Positions 1 to 12,479 of a stretch of DNA of 64,000 nucleotides are shown in pieces. The stretch is from Trachythela sp. YZ-2020. Its lineage: Eukaryota > Cnidaria > Anthozoa > Malacalcyonacea > Clavulariidae. The notes below the pieces were generated by a model, which saw nothing but the letters and a program-made list of their open reading frames with translations, was not told where the DNA came from and did no database searches. Position 1 is the first letter of the stretch; every line of letters begins with the position of its first letter. Position numbers and translations under genes: made by a program. The stretch spans positions 7,427,501 through 7,491,500 of the forward strand of contig JADLSH010000367.1 in the NCBI GenBank assembly GCA_016169945.1. The letters run 5' to 3'.

Positions 1-402
1 AGGCTATTTCAAAAAGCTTCAAACATTTGTTACAGTAATAAATTATAAATTAGCTGTGATATATTAATTAGCGTTGTCGAGTTGCCAGGTCGTGAAAGTT
101 TAAAACCTCTCTAATTAAAGGTGAGGGAGGGCTAATCATCTTTCCATGCAGTTGACACCTGAAATGCAAAGAACTCAACTCAGACGTGACCAAGTCGAAG
201 GCTCACTAGGGCGCCACTCAGCCACTGGTTTCCACCATACTCCATGTCTGAACCCATGTCTGATCACGAACCACAATTAGGGTGAGTTAAATTTTTTGAT
301 GGTGGAAAACCGGAGTACCCGGAGAAAAAACCTCGACTCGCAGGAGAGAACCAACCGCAACTCCACTTAGAATAGTATACTTAAAAATTCTGCTATACGA
401 AC

Positions 403-528
403 CTTCACAGAGTTTTCCATCGCCTGTATATCCTGGGTTACAAGCACATTTGTGTCGGCCAGGACCAGTGTTCTCACATGTCGCATGTTGATGACAATCA
501 TCTCGTGGTGTGCCACAGTTCTTGATCT
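403..528 (-). CDS. EGF-like exon 7 of a secreted YWTD-VWA-EGF protein (gene continues past the left edge)
   Basis: One EGF-like module of an extracellular multidomain protein. On the minus strand the exon opens after a TAG acceptor (531-529) and closes at a donor reading G|GTTCGT (402). It is 126 nt, 2 + 41 codons + 1, so it is a phase 1-1 module. Six cysteines are in EGF spacing, from CGTPRDDCH to [11 protein letters not shown]. The G-Y-x-G-D-G-K turn is the usual EGF C-loop. The entering phase matches the exon at 1439-1567. The outgoing phase 1 donor means more exons, probably further EGF modules, lie beyond position 1. EGF repeats of this type act in extracellular matrix or receptor ectodomains; calcium binding is not assured because the D-x-D/N-E start is not clear. 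Confidence 0.82.
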
Positions 529-1438
529 CTATGTTGGCCAAAATAAATTGTTTAATTTACTGAAGTGGTTCGGTACAATCCAAAGTATCTACTATCCACA
601 GCACAGCTAAATTTTTAAAATTTTCTGTTAACCAATTAAAAAGCTGTTTTTCCCTCTTTTCATTCGCGAATTTCGATTTCCAATTCTTTGTTCCTTAATC
701 TATCTGTTTGTCCAAGAACGTCTATAGCTTTGCCAATCGAGAAACAGTCACTATCTATTTACGGTGACATCCCTTTGTCCTATTTTTAAAAAGTCACTCG
801 ACCGTCAATGTTAACCATTGTCGATGTAGACGCAATCTGTGTGCTCACATTTGCATAATTAAATTGACGAGATCCGTCTTGTTTGTGATAAAATATTGAT
901 AATATTCCTTCATTTATTTGAATATTTATTTGTTCTTGCTCAACTTGAATATTTAATAAATCCTGCTTTCTCCGAAATAATGAGCTCGTAACATACCTTT
1001 ATGACTACTACATGATGCCGAAACCCCAGTTTTTATAAACAAATATGACGTTTCATTACGTTTCGTTGCTATCACCGCGAAACCTTGTAAAGGCCTGCTC
1101 ACACGATCCGATTTGTCGGATCCGATTGTGTCGAATCGCGTAAGCAAGCCTTAAAATAGAATAAAAATTACAGTATAGCGTTACGGTAGTGCATTAAATT
1201 CATTACAGTATTGATAAAAAAAACTTGATCCTTTATAATTTCTATTTAAGTATTTTCCACAACACAAAAATCGCAGCCTTCCCTTAGGTGTATTCTGTGT
1301 ATACTGTATATTCTTAAACGTTTGCTAATTTCAGTCTCAATATTCTTATAAACGAGATTATTTGAGTGTATTTGAGAAGGGGGGCTTAATAGACGATTTA
1401 CCGTAATATTCAAATATTAGTTTTATTGAATATTTTAC

Positions 1439-1567
1439 CTTCACAGAATTTTCCGTCTCCAGTGTACCCTGGATTACACGTACACGTGTGTTCCCAGGCG
1501 ACAGTATCTGCGCACGTGGCATTTTCACGATGGCAGTCATCGCGGTCTGTACCACATATTTTCTCCT
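1439..1567 (-). CDS. EGF-like exon 6 of the same secreted protein
   Basis: The reading frame that joins neighbouring exons starts after the TAG acceptor at 1570-1568 and ends at GAA G|GTAAAA (donor at 1438). It is 129 nt and phase 1-1. The translation begins EKICGTDRDDCHRENATC and ends [12 protein letters not shown], giving six cysteines in EGF order. A longer open frame on the same strand here is in the wrong phase and carries no domain. Sequence is close to the modules at 403-528 and 3440-3568, which fits tandem exon duplication of one EGF ancestor. Confidence rests on the splice phase agreement on both sides. Confidence 0.82.
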
Positions 1568-1598
1568 CTAAGAAAAGAGCATAATATATATCGTAAAT

Positions 1599-2909
1599 AC
1601 TGGGTTTGTTAGATAATCCAAGTGAGTAGATATATACACAATTTTATGACCTAACCAGGAACGGTTGCGAAAAATGCAACACTAGATCCTCTGGCAGGAA
1701 TTGAACCCACGGCCCTGCGATTCCGGTGCAGCGCTCTAACCAACAGAGCTACAGAGGCCAGTTGCTGAGCTGTAACCGTAAGTTCTGTATATATAGGTTA
1801 TCGCGTGTGCGGGTTGTGATAAGGTAAATTGAAAGATTTTTTGCACTTCATTTGGTTGAACTAGAATACTGGGTTTGGTGGATAATCCAAGTGAGTAGAT
1901 ATATACACAATTTTCAGACCTAACCAGGAACGGTTGCGAAAAATGCAACACTAGATCCTCTGGCAGGAATTGGACCCACGGCCCTGCGATTCCGGTGCAG
2001 CGCTCTAACCGACTGCGCTACAGAGGCCAGTTGCTGAGCTGTAACCGTAAGTTCTGTATATATAGGTTATCAGGTGTGCGGGTCGTGATAAGGTAAATTG
2101 AAAGATTTTTTGCACTTCACTTGGTTGAACTAGAATACTGGGTTTGGTGGATAATCCAAGTGAGTAGATATATACACAATTTTAAGACCTAACCAGGAAC
2201 GGTTGCGAAAAATGCAACACTAGATCCTCTGGCAGGAATTGAACCCACGGCCCTGCGATTCCGGTGCAGCGCTCTAACCAACTGAGCTACAGAGGCCAGT
2301 TGCTGTGCTGTAACCGTAAGTTCTGTATATATAGGTTATCGGGTGTGCGGGTTGTGATAAAGTAAATTGAAAGATATAATTTGCACTTCACTTGGTTGAA
2401 CTAGAATACTGGGTTTGGTGGATAATCCAAGTGAGTAGATATATACACAATTTTAAGACCTAGCCAGGAACGGTTGCGAAAAATGCAACACTAGATCCTC
2501 TGGCAGGAATTAAACCCACGGCCCTGCGATTCCGGTGCAGCGCTCTAACCAACTGAGCTACAGAGTTGGTTAGAGCTACAGAGTTGGTTAGAACCCAGTA
2601 TTCTAGTTCAACCAAGTGAAGTGCAAAAATCTTTCAATTTACTTATCACAACCCGCGCACCCGATAACCTATATATACAGAACTTAGGGTTACAGCTCAG
2701 CAACTGGCCTCTGTAGCTCAGTTGGTTAGAGCACTGCACCGGAATCGCAGGGCCGTGGGTTCAATTCCTGCCAGAGGATCTAGTGTTGCCTTTTTCGCAA
2801 CCGTTCCTGGTTAGGTCTTAAAAATGTGTGTATATCTACTCACTTGGATTATCCACCAAACCCAGTATTCTAGTTCAACCAAGTGAAGTGCAAAAAATCT
2901 TTCAATTTA
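1599..2909. repeat. Tandem array of about 270-bp units each holding a tRNA-like sequence, last unit inverted
   Basis: Four direct units start near 1599, 1868, 2137 and 2408 (spacing 269, 269, 271). A fifth unit from about 2588 is inverted and runs into a partial sixth. Each carries a tRNA-like stretch: minus strand 1688-1757, 1957-2026, 2226-2295, 2497-2565 and plus strand 2708-2777. The A box reads TAGCTCAGTTGG and the B box GGTTCAATTCC, so an internal Pol III promoter is plausible. The cloverleaf is nearly complete, but the anticodon loop is CCGGAAT with C at position 33 and there is no long variable arm for a Ser (GGA) identity. I read these as tRNA-derived repeats, not working tRNAs. A related pair lies at 52646-53170. 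Confidence 0.8.
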
Positions 2910-3439
2910 ATATATATCGTATTTGTTTTAATATACAATATATTTTAATTAAATTGTCAGTCTACTTTTCTTGTGGTTGCTGCTTCTTGATTTTCGGACG
3001 CAATAAATGGTGTTTGACTCTTGCAGGTCTCCTTGCTGGCTTTAGCCTTTTTTGACCCAATTATTGTAAGCGTATATCTACTGAGGAAGAAAAGATAATT
3101 GCAGATCAACTTAGATCACCATCGGTTACATCGATTTATTATAGAAGTAGGTGCCAATTTTGGAAGTTGATATGCTTTGCTTTCCCAGACAGATCAATAA
3201 TTAAGGCCAGTAGGGCGAAATTAAGGTAATTGGACAATATTACTGTTAGCCTTGATCTGATGTAAGATGAAAATTACAACATGAATTGTGATTAGAACAT
3301 GAATTACATTGATATTAGAAAATAATTGTGATTAGAGTAGGAATTATGATTAGATATGAATTTTATTGAGATTAGAACATAAATTAGGAGTAGAACATGA
3401 ATTGAGATGAGATCAGATATAATATCAGGCCACACCTAC

Positions 3440-3568
3440 CAAAACATGTCTTTCCATTTCCAATATAACCGTCTTTGCATGTACACTCATACTCGCCGGG
3501 ATCAGTATCAGTGCAGTTTGCTAATTCCGGATGACAGTCATCTTTGTCAGTACCACAGATTGGTGGCG
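3440..3568 (-). CDS. EGF-like exon 5, directly after the VWA exon
   Basis: The exon opens after acceptor TTTTAG (3574-3569) and closes at TTTTG|GTAGGTG (donor at 3439). It is 129 nt, phase 1-1. The protein starts APPICGTDKDDCH and ends GYIGNGKTCFG, with six cysteines in EGF spacing. The first codon is shared with the VWA exon (G|CG, Ala), so VWA and EGF are joined by a very short linker, as in matrilin-type matrix proteins. Function: disulfide-bonded spacer or adhesion module outside the cell. Confidence 0.85.
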
Positions 3569-3738
3569 CTAAAACGCAAAACAAATACGAATTTTTAAAC
3601 TTTTTGGCGTCTCGGCCGACACAACACAATGATGAAGGTCTCTGTAATTGGACGTTTTAAGCTCTATACACATTTAAATACCTAAGTTAGAGTCCAGTAT
3701 ACGGTTATATCGTTATGTTGTGGTCACAAGAGCCAAGA

Positions 3739-3760
3739 GGGTTAGGGTTAGGGATAGGGT
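3739..3760. repeat. Short interstitial TTAGGG-like tract
   Basis: Three near-perfect TTAGGG units lie in the intron between the VWA and first EGF exon. It is too short to mean more than a chance or healed-break remnant. Confidence 0.4.
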
Positions 3761-3894
3761 TTTGATTGGGGTCAAGATCAAAGAGAAATATATTCGTGCG
3801 CGTAGCATGCGTATAACGATATTACCCAGTATACAAAGTACACAAGTACCTAACTAAGAGTCCAGCAGCCAAAAGCCAGCGAGAAGTTCATCGA

Positions 3895-3985
3895 AATCGA
3901 GACGATGCCGTATATTACACGACTCATTGGCGAAAAAACCGGAATCGCGGAGGTGGAGGTTCGATTCCTGATGGACGCTTATCTA
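3895..3985 (+). repeat. Possible SINE fragment with Pol III B box
   Basis: The stretch contains GGTTCGATTCC, a perfect B-box consensus, about 40 nt downstream of a weak A-box-like segment (ACTCATTGGCG). No cloverleaf folds by eye. It could be a decayed tRNA-derived SINE head or coincidence. Confidence 0.3.
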
Positions 3986-4626
3986 CTCTAGTTGTTCTCG
4001 ATTATGTCTCAAAGTGCATAATTGACATAAAATTTTATTATCTTAGTAAAACAAAAGAACTCTTAAAACTGAAAAGTAATGTCTTTCCTAGATTTCTAGT
4101 TTCATGTTTCGTTTTTCAGATATACAACTTTCACTAATATTTTGTTAAATGTAAATGACGTCAATATGACGTCACGTTTGTTGCATTGCTTTACCAAAGA
4201 AACTGAAACTCAACGACGAAAGTTTTATCTACAGAGGCCATCATCAGAACTTCCATACCTCCTTCCCTTGCATGTGCTACATAAACCCTGGCTGAGGGAT
4301 GGAATGTGGGTCTGCCATGCGCAAAAAATCTTTATTAAAATCTTAATCATTTTTACCAATAACATTTTACCTATTTGATATTTAAAAATTTCTTGGCGAT
4401 TTTCTTTGTCCAAGTCAGGGAAGGGTTAAATGCTAAAGAGTATGGAAACACTCTATAAAGAATCTATTCCTTATGTATACGTTAATTTTTATATGTTCTA
4501 TAATTTATGATTTGTTTTTTGTGTTTTGGAACACCGCTTAATTGGAAAATATATCTCTGTGTGCTCATTATAGCCACCTTGTCCAATCTATGTGCAGTTA
4601 TAGTGTTATATATTTGTACACAGTAC

Positions 4627-5244
4627 CTGGACAAAGTGTCCTGACGAATCCTTCCACATGGTTGATCAAATCAGTATAACTGTCTGGAAAAATTGCATTT
4701 TGTGGCACCACAACCATATCCCAGATTTCATTCTTAGCTACTTGTTTATTTCCCAATCCTACACCGATTACAAATACGTCCATATCCCTGGCATGGAAAG
4801 GTTTAATGGCCTCTGCTGCGTAAACGCTATATCGTCTTTTTGTTTGTTCACCGTCTGTAATCACCATGAGTATACGATTTACGTCAATATCATCTTCACG
4901 ATATCCGGCATCTTTTTTAGCCAATTCTTTGTCAGCTAATTGCAAACCTAAATCAGTATTCGTACGACCACGTGAAAGGGGACCTTCCAGCTTGTCCACA
5001 GTATCTACAAATGCTCCTGGTTTTCCACTGGCGTTTAAACGAATCTCAATCTTTGCATCTTCACTGAAGGTGGCTATAGCTCCTTGACCGATGACTTCAC
5101 CCGCGCAATTTTGAACACCGATTTGTAGTTTATCGGCAACAACTTTTAAGAACCTTTGCATTTGCCTGTAATCAGCGGCTTTAATGCTCCCTGATCTGTC
5201 CAATACAAATATGATATCAGATTTCTCTTGACATTTCCATTTTT
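4627..5244 (-). CDS. VWA-domain exon 4 (intact MIDAS) of the secreted protein
   Basis: A complete von Willebrand factor A domain in one exon of 618 nt. The acceptor is TTTTTAG (ending 5245) and the donor CCAG|GTACTG (4626), phase 1-1. The frame reads EKWKCQEKSDIIFVLDRSGS at the start. The metal-ion-dependent adhesion site is visible: D-x-S-x-S as DRSGS, Thr in GRTNTDLGL, and Asp in VITDGE. A cysteine before the domain (KCQEKS) and one after it (RTLCP) probably pair, as is usual for extracellular VWA modules. About 205 codons is normal length. Such domains bind collagen or other matrix ligands through Mg2+. Phase 1 entry fits the G left by the propeller exon at 21616-22010. The domain call is secure; the ligand is unknown. 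Confidence 0.92.
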
Positions 5245-8200
5245 CTAAAAAGGGGAATGACAGTAAATAAAGAATTTAACTGAAAAAGTCTTCATCACCA
5301 GTTTAAATTTGAAATCTGTGATGAAGTAATTGGTTGTTTGATGGGGACGAAGGTGTATCCATGTCCAAGTGTCAGACATTTTATTCGAGTTCTAGGAGCA
5401 TTTTACGTTGTTGATTCAAATCTATTTTGTGCAAGTGCATCTTTAAATGCCTGTTCATCTCAAGTACTCTGTATTCTTTATCAAGACCTGTTAGGCTGTT
5501 ACTGTAGTTTCAAATGAATCCAAGGTAGTATAACTATCCCTGAATTCTTGGATGATTTCTCGCTGCAAAATTTTTATTTCATACCAATATTTCTCTGCAA
5601 CACTTACGATGTCGAATCACCAAAAATATTGTAATTTTTCACTGTTTAACTTATTGGCACACAATGGGCATTTTAGCACAGCACAAGCAATTTACAAAGT
5701 TTAAAACTATTAAGTTTTGAGAGAAATTTAGGTGGTTGGTCCTCGCATTATTTTGGTGGGAATGCATTTAAGCGATAGGCTACATTTTTTGCCATTTTGT
5801 ATGAAAATGATAGCTATTTTGTTTTTCGTTTAATCTCTTTAACTCCCAACTAGACATCTAAAGGTGTACTTGCCAAAAAGATTTTTAAGCAAAAATTGAT
5901 AATATGTAAGACAAAGTTCACTTGAAAAAGTGCACAAAAATGTTTAGACATTTTCTACTGAAGTATTCTAATGTTTGTTAAAATAGGCAATGACATCAGG
6001 CTGTTGTCCTTAACAAAATGTTGAAAATATCAGTTAAATTTAATTGGCACACATCAAGTTAAGTTTGATCTGATAGATCAAGCATTACCGTTTAAAATAG
6101 AACTGCTTTAAAGGGTTTTTAGGTGGATGGTCCTCGCAGAATTTTAACATTTCTTTGAGCTTATTTGTTCTCCAGATTGCAAATTTGTTAAGGTGGCACT
6201 GTGAGGTTTCCTTTCCAGTCAGTGTACTAGCTACTTCAGGGTTACACTATATTTGTAATAAGTGTTAAAAGTGTAATAGCCATGCATCAAGGTATAAATA
6301 CCAATATAAATTCTATGTGTTGCCCAAGTGTAGGCCATTTGAGATGTTTTTAATATATAAAATATGTGTGACCTCAAGAAATATTCCCAGGATGACAAAA
6401 CAATACTAAAATGATAAAGATTTGACCTCTTTTGTTAAACTCGTTCAGCATATTTACCTTTTCTAGATTACATTGAAGTTAAAGACTTGCTTATTTAATA
6501 TTTTGGATTACGAATAAAGACTGGACATGTTTATGGGGATGCATATGTGACAGACAGGATTTCGACATAACAATTTTGAACAATAGTGGATATGAACTTG
6601 AAAATACATTCTCTTCTGTTAATATTTATACTGTGATGGGTACTTTGCAAATGTGGGTGCAAAATTAAGTCCTCAAACCATTTATGGATCAAACTGAATA
6701 AGTGCCTTAATGAAAATTATGTTAAGCTTTCATGGTTGAAAAAACCATGTCACAACTTGGTGTAATTGTCGATAAGCTGTTAGACACTTTATGAAATATT
6801 CGGGTCACCTACCTGCCACCCCCCCCCCCCCTCCTCCCCCCAGTGTCCGCCACTGTATATATAATATTACTACTTGTAACAATTTGTCTCAATGCAAAGC
6901 TAAATTTATGCGTGAAGAATTTTATCTATTAACAGTTGCCACTACACTGCTAATACAAATTACATTACTCTGTTTATATAAAAAATCAGATTGGCAGCCC
7001 TTAAAAGATTGTCCTAGTCAATTGAAGAAAGGCCATTTCTGTAATATTAGTATTTGTAACAATAAATGTCAGTTGTGAAGTAGAGTGGTTAAGACTTAGG
7101 TGCAATATATACTTGACCAGAAAGGGTATTACTAAATTATGAACTACTCGTGCGTAACCAGTTATTTGTTTTTGTCATTGATATTCATACAAATGAATAT
7201 CAACATCCAAATATTTGTAAGCATTGTATACTTTGTTGGCATTCTATGTGCAGTACTAGCATGGGAATTCAGGGAGAAGGGAGGCATGGAGCCACATGTC
7301 CCACCTGAAGTTTCCTTCAAAGTGGCCATAGGACAGGTGCACCCTTAACCAAGCTTCCAGGGAAACTGAAATCTTACTTTCTCGAGTAGTGGGCAGACAA
7401 AGGACTTTGGATATAATATATTTTCAGTTATTTTAATGGAAGGGCTTCTTAAAAATACAACCTTTTGCATACCCACAGCGACCAAAACACTATTTTTGCA
7501 ACTATTCTATGAACACATGTGGCCACAACCAAAAATATAGCCAAGCTAAAGTCAACAGCTAAACTGGGGTATTTTACAGTCAATACTGTTCGGAAATAAC
7601 GAGAAAGTTGCTAGTAAACCGGGTTTGTTTTCGCGACAAACCATATCAAAGTGAAGCCATGCCTCTGGGACATGTTGACAAAATGTCGGCTAAAACATTT
7701 TGATTTTTAACTGCCTATACGTACAAATCAAGCTGTCAGAAATACATAAAATCAATAAATCTAGATTCTTTGGTTACAGAGCTCCATTTGAAGGGGTAAA
7801 TTGTCTACAGTGCTCTTACCGATCACTTTATTTACTTCAAAACGTGCGACAGAGTAGTTTTCGAAGCCAGCCTTTTGCCAAATTTGCTTCACTCCTGTGT
7901 CAACTCGAAAGCAATTTTCTCGCGAATTATCGAATGGATTTCGCCGAAACTTACGTTTAAGAGTCCTGATCACCTCTGCTAAAAATACAACTTTTAAACC
8001 AGTGTTTGGAGGGAAAGATAAAGCATAAAAATGTAAAAATATAGCTTCGTGTAAAATACGCATTTTCCGTCCGCCATTTGGGGCGAAATGGAAGAATAAC
8101 TAATTTTACCGGCATGCATTGCGATAGCTGGAATTGCCTATTGAATATTAAAAAATACAATAACCTAAGCTACACCTCAAGTTACACTTATTCAGAAAGT

Positions 8201-8866
8201 ACTATTTACAATTTGATTTAAATACACAATATGTACAGTAAATAATTTACAGACTACCAACTTTTAATATTGAATTAATACTGTGCAAAAGGTTTAATAA
8301 TTTCTAAACCGAAATATATTTAACTATATATATGACTTAATACCTGACTATAATGCTAAAACTTCAATGTATCTGATGTATAAATGCTAAAACTAAAATC
8401 CTGCAGCTTTTTAAACCTATTTAGAGCATGTTTTATGACTTAGGATTTAGAAAAACCTACTGTTTTATACTTGTAGAATGAAAGAGCCAAGGCACTCCAA
8501 GCTAAGTAGGAAAACATCTACAAAAACTGCTTTAACTCATGGAAAAACTAGCAGATATGCAATTTAAATAATGCTTTTTTAAAATACATTAAATTTTGCC
8601 TAAATGCAAGTCAAATTTTCGCGCCAAAACACAAGAAAAGTTTGTACGTCACAAAGGCCATTGTTTACAGCATTCTAGGGCTGTTTTTAGTATACAATAG
8701 CGGAAATATACAATATTTTAGTTACATATACTAAAATATACAATATTTTAGCTACATAGCAGAATGCTGCATCATTCCGCTTGCTTCCTTCGAACAGAAG
8801 AATGAGCTGGATAAATGAATATTTAAGGAAACGTTTTATCATTTTCACTTCGATTAAATTTTTTGT
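5245..8866. other. Large intron, left part: no gene recognised
   Basis: AT-rich sequence within the 16-kb intron between the VWA exon and the propeller exon. A pyrimidine run rich in C lies at 6820-6841. Two loosely similar segments near 5730 and 6120 share the phrase GTCCTCGCA after AGGTGG(T/A)TGG. Open frames are short and show no domain. Confidence 0.5.
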
Positions 8867-10253
8867 CAATTCGATGTTGTCAGACAAAAATTTTGCTATT
8901 TTTCACATTGTAAAGGTGAGTACTTGGTTAAATTACTTCTAAGATAAGGAACACATTGTGGATGATTGTTTGCCAGGAAAGTACGGCGAGCTACTCGTTT
9001 CTAGCTAGCGGCTTGAGACACCAAATTGTTTAATTTCACACTTGGGCGGCCTAAAACAAAAACAACACATGTTTGATCAAATGCTCTTTTCACAAACCAA
9101 AACGTCGAGGTTATTTGGCGCGCTTTCGCATTTCAAATATTTTCTGTTGTAAAAAAGTGCTTTTAAGTGCTGTTCATTCAGTGTTTTAGTGGAGTTTTTC
9201 AACTACAAAAAATTAGGGAACAAACTTTGTGGCTTTTCAAAGGCTGTTTATTTATATGCAATAAATTTAGCCATTTTTCCTCTTTATCGTTAGGCTCCCC
9301 ATGATTTTAGGTCATAAATGACCCTTAACTTTGCAGGTTCATATCTTCGGTTCAGTGCATGCTATGTAGATGATAATACCACCGTTCGATTCAGCGTTTT
9401 ACGATCTCTTTAGAGAATTAAATTGTGTTTGTTTACAACGCTCTGAATTTTGTTTTGTTTACCAATTAACAAAAATGTAAACTAATTAAATATTTATTTC
9501 GCTTTCTTACCTTTGGTTTACACCCTACAAACTCGTAAATACCACCATTCGACAGCTATTGAAAATATATTTAAAACGATGCCATTGTTATTAAATTACG
9601 AAATAATCTAGCCCTTTTATGGCAATTCTCGTGAAAATGCTTTCTTTGTTGCAGCACCGGTATTGTCGGCGCACGCTCGGACAACTTTGGAAGCTAAATC
9701 TCGGGATCTTTGCACCCTATCGGCTTGAAAGTACCGGCAATTGATTCCTCGTGATGTCATTACCTAAATGGCGGGTTTTCATTGGTTTATAGCAGGCAAC
9801 ATTGACCTTATATGGCATTTTCGTAATTTACATCGAGTGCGGGATTAAATTTCAACGATTTCGGATGCGAATTTCAAAAAATAAAAAAATAGTCCTACTT
9901 TTTCAACTTTTAACAATATTCCTTTTTTCATGGGCTACACCTTTTGTGTAACACTTACAGGGAAATTCTATATCGATATGTGAAAGCTCGGTATTTCAAA
10001 CGGTTACTTTTCGCGCCAAACACCTCAATGTTTTGGTTTGTCAAAAGAACATATATTTGATCAAATATGTGTTGTTTTAGGCCGACCAAGTGTGAAATTT
10101 TGTGTCTCAAGTCGCTAGAAACGAGTCGATCGCCGTACTTTCCTGGCAAACAATCATCCACAATGTGTTCCTTATCTTAGAAGTAATTTAACCAAGTACT
10201 CACTTTTACAATGTGAAAAATAGCAAAATTCGTAACTGATCACATCGAATCGA
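8867..10253. mobile_element. Non-autonomous DNA transposon with about 250-bp inverted ends
   Basis: The left arm (8867 to about 9130) and right arm (about 9960 to 10253) are inverted copies. For example GTGAGTACTTGGTTAAATTA at 8917 recurs inverted near 10204, and a block of TGATCAAAT flanked by AACACAT and ACAAACC recurs in both. The centre has no coding signal. I could not fix target-site duplications because the outer ends diverge. Confidence 0.7.
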
Positions 10254-11263
10254 AGCCACTCCACGCTTCAGCAACTCTGAACGCCATGTTGAATATTTCG
10301 AAACTATTGACTCGTAGAAACCCAAGACACAGTAGGAATATGAAACAAAACGTGCAAAATCGACAAAAACTTTAATCGAAGTTACAACTCTTTAATTGCT
10401 TTATTAATTGTACGATTATGCAAATAAGCATCAGCAGATACATGTACGAGTAATTTGCAGGAGTAAATTTTACTACTTCTGTGGAGTTAAAATCACTATA
10501 AGTGGAGTAACTTTTGAAATGCTTACCAAAGTCGAATAGTTTTAACTCCATTTTTGGAGTAGAATTTACTCCAAAATTTTTACTCTCCCAAAGGGAGTAA
10601 TTTTAAGTCCTATGGTGGAGATAAAATAGCTCTTTGAAAATAGCAGTGCGGGGAACTCCATTATTGCATCAAAAACAATCCGTTATTGCATTACGATTGT
10701 ATAAAGCTAGATAGTCGAAGATCAGGACATGATAAGATGTCAAATGGGACAAACTACGAGAGGGACGGATGCTCAAAATTATAATCAACCTCAAGAACCA
10801 GTAGCTCCTCTTCGAAGGCAGATTACGACATACGCAACATAGCTACGTACGCCAATACATCACATTGATAACCCGCCACGACTAAAACGAAGGTGTGTAA
10901 TTTGACATTGGTTTTATTTTGTGGAAAACACCACGTCTATTTGATAAATTAAAGTTTTCAATCTGTAAACCCGGATCTCCATTGGTGCCAATAATATATC
11001 AATATCATTTGTTGAAGATGATTTGCAGAGGGGTCATTGTCAAGTCGAACTATCTGCGTAGTTCTTTTTGACAGCTGATACGTCCATAAGTATGTTTAAG
11101 TAAGGCATTAATTAGACGAACTATCAGGAAAGAATCCGGAATGTTGTTGCCATAAGCAGTGTCTGTTTGGATCGCCCTAGTTTGTCTGCATAGTTCGCGT
11201 TGCATTAACACTAAGACAGGCCATCCGTCAGATGGATCAAGTGTTCTGATTGATGATAGTAGG
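10254..11263. other. Intronic stretch without a recognisable gene
   Basis: At 10490-10620 a short cluster of GGAGTAA/TTACTCC-type inverted motifs could form small hairpins. The remainder shows no domain, RNA gene or clear repeat. Confidence 0.4.
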
Positions 11264-11817
11264 TTACCCCTCCCCCCATATAGCAGCGGAAGTGATTAGT
11301 ATTCAGAGTGATTCCTGAGTGAATGCACGATGAATAATAATGAGCGTATTTACGCATGGTGAATATTAATGCGTAGCTACTCGTCGGACGTCTACGAAGA
11401 CATATGTATACTGAGATCTGGTTGGTTTTTAAAAGAGTTTTCCCTATCTTCAAGTCATAGTGAAATCTAAACCTAAATTGCGAAAATTACATGGTATGGA
11501 ATAAGTTTGTTGAGGTGACGAAAGTTTTAGAGCTTCAGTGGGATAAATATGTGTTTGAATATTGGAATCTAAAGGGCGAAAAAGGGGGTAACGCGAACGC
11601 GAACACTGATTTTAAAAGTAAATTATTCTTGCTCGCTTTGCTTGGCTGGATGCATATATTAACGCACAGATTAACGTTTGTAACAAATTTATTTCTTAAG
11701 TATAACAATTAATCACACAAATGCATATAATTCTTAAACATATTGTCTTGCTTTATTCCTCGTTACCCATGGTTTCTTTAACAAAAGCTCCAACCGCATT
11801 AAACCGTTTGACCAAGT

Positions 11818-12357
11818 TTAATCATCGCTTTCTGCGTCATCTTCTTCATCAAAATCGTAATCCTTTAAAAGCCTTCTTATAAGAAACTTTCTCTTATCAA
11901 CAGCTGCTTCCAAAGCTTCTTCTGGATCAAAGTCATCGTTTTCGACAAGTGTTTCCTTTGTCTGCATTATTTTCTTATGTACTGGATCTTTCTTTAGTTG
12001 TTTCATCCACGTAAGGTTATCCATGTAGACATCGGCCAATTCCTTTTGCAAAATGGGTAGGATTTTGGCAAAGGCTTTCTGTTTCGCTTCACTTTCCTCA
12101 TGACCCCCCATGAGAAGTGTTTGTAAGATGTCTTCGTACTGTGCCCGAACCTTGGATGCTGCGTCGTCGATCAATGTAGCCCAGGGATCGATTTCCTCTT
12201 CGGAACTGTCTTCATCACACTCTCCAGTCGTGATGCTACTCTCATCTTCGCTATGGCTTTCATCTTCGGTATGGCTTTCCATAGGACTTTCCTCATGTTC
12301 ACTGGTGTCGTCGTCATGCCCTACAAGGCTATAGCTTCCGTAGTACTGACTGTTCAT
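11818..12357 (-). CDS. Acidic protein of the ATPase-bearing element, function unknown
   Basis: An intact 179-residue frame with a true ATG at 12357. The first about 60 residues are dominated by Asp, Glu and Ser (for example DDDTSEHEESPMESHTEDES). The middle, about residues 60-150, is predicted helical by composition, with an E/K/L-rich stretch. The last ten residues are again almost all acidic (DEEDDAESDD). No enzyme motif or transmembrane segment is seen. It is divergent from the ATPase frame, with 327 bp between the starts. A role as a DNA- or histone-mimicking scaffold or a packaging partner is possible but not shown. I do not recognise the family. Confidence 0.6.
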   Translation of the reverse strand: MNSQYYGSYSLVGHDDDTSEHEESPMESHTEDESHSEDESSITTGECDEDSSEEEIDPWATLIDDAASKVRAQYEDILQTLLMGGHEESEAKQKAFAKILPILQKELADVYMDNLTWMKQLKKDPVHKKIMQTKETLVENDDFDPEEALEAAVDKRKFLIRRLLKDYDFDEEDDAESDD

Positions 12358-12479
12358 TTTAGTGCTCGTCTTACGAATGTTAATGTAAAATAAGCAAATT
12401 CTTTGCTATACACGACTATTTATACACAAAACAAATCCTAACGATGGTGGGGGAGATTTAATAATCTTTAAAGCATGCC

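Noticed and set aside
1688..2777. Working tRNA genes in the 1.6-2.9 kb array
   Set aside because: The loop has C33, the apparent anticodon GGA (Ser) lacks the long variable arm, and the first acceptor pair is mismatched; better read as tRNA-derived repeats.
4658..5087. Plus-strand frames across the VWA exon
   Set aside because: Antisense shadows of the VWA coding sequence.
6791..7078. Open frame beginning with a poly-Pro stretch
   Set aside because: Created by a C-run; no domain, no splice partner, AT-rich remainder.
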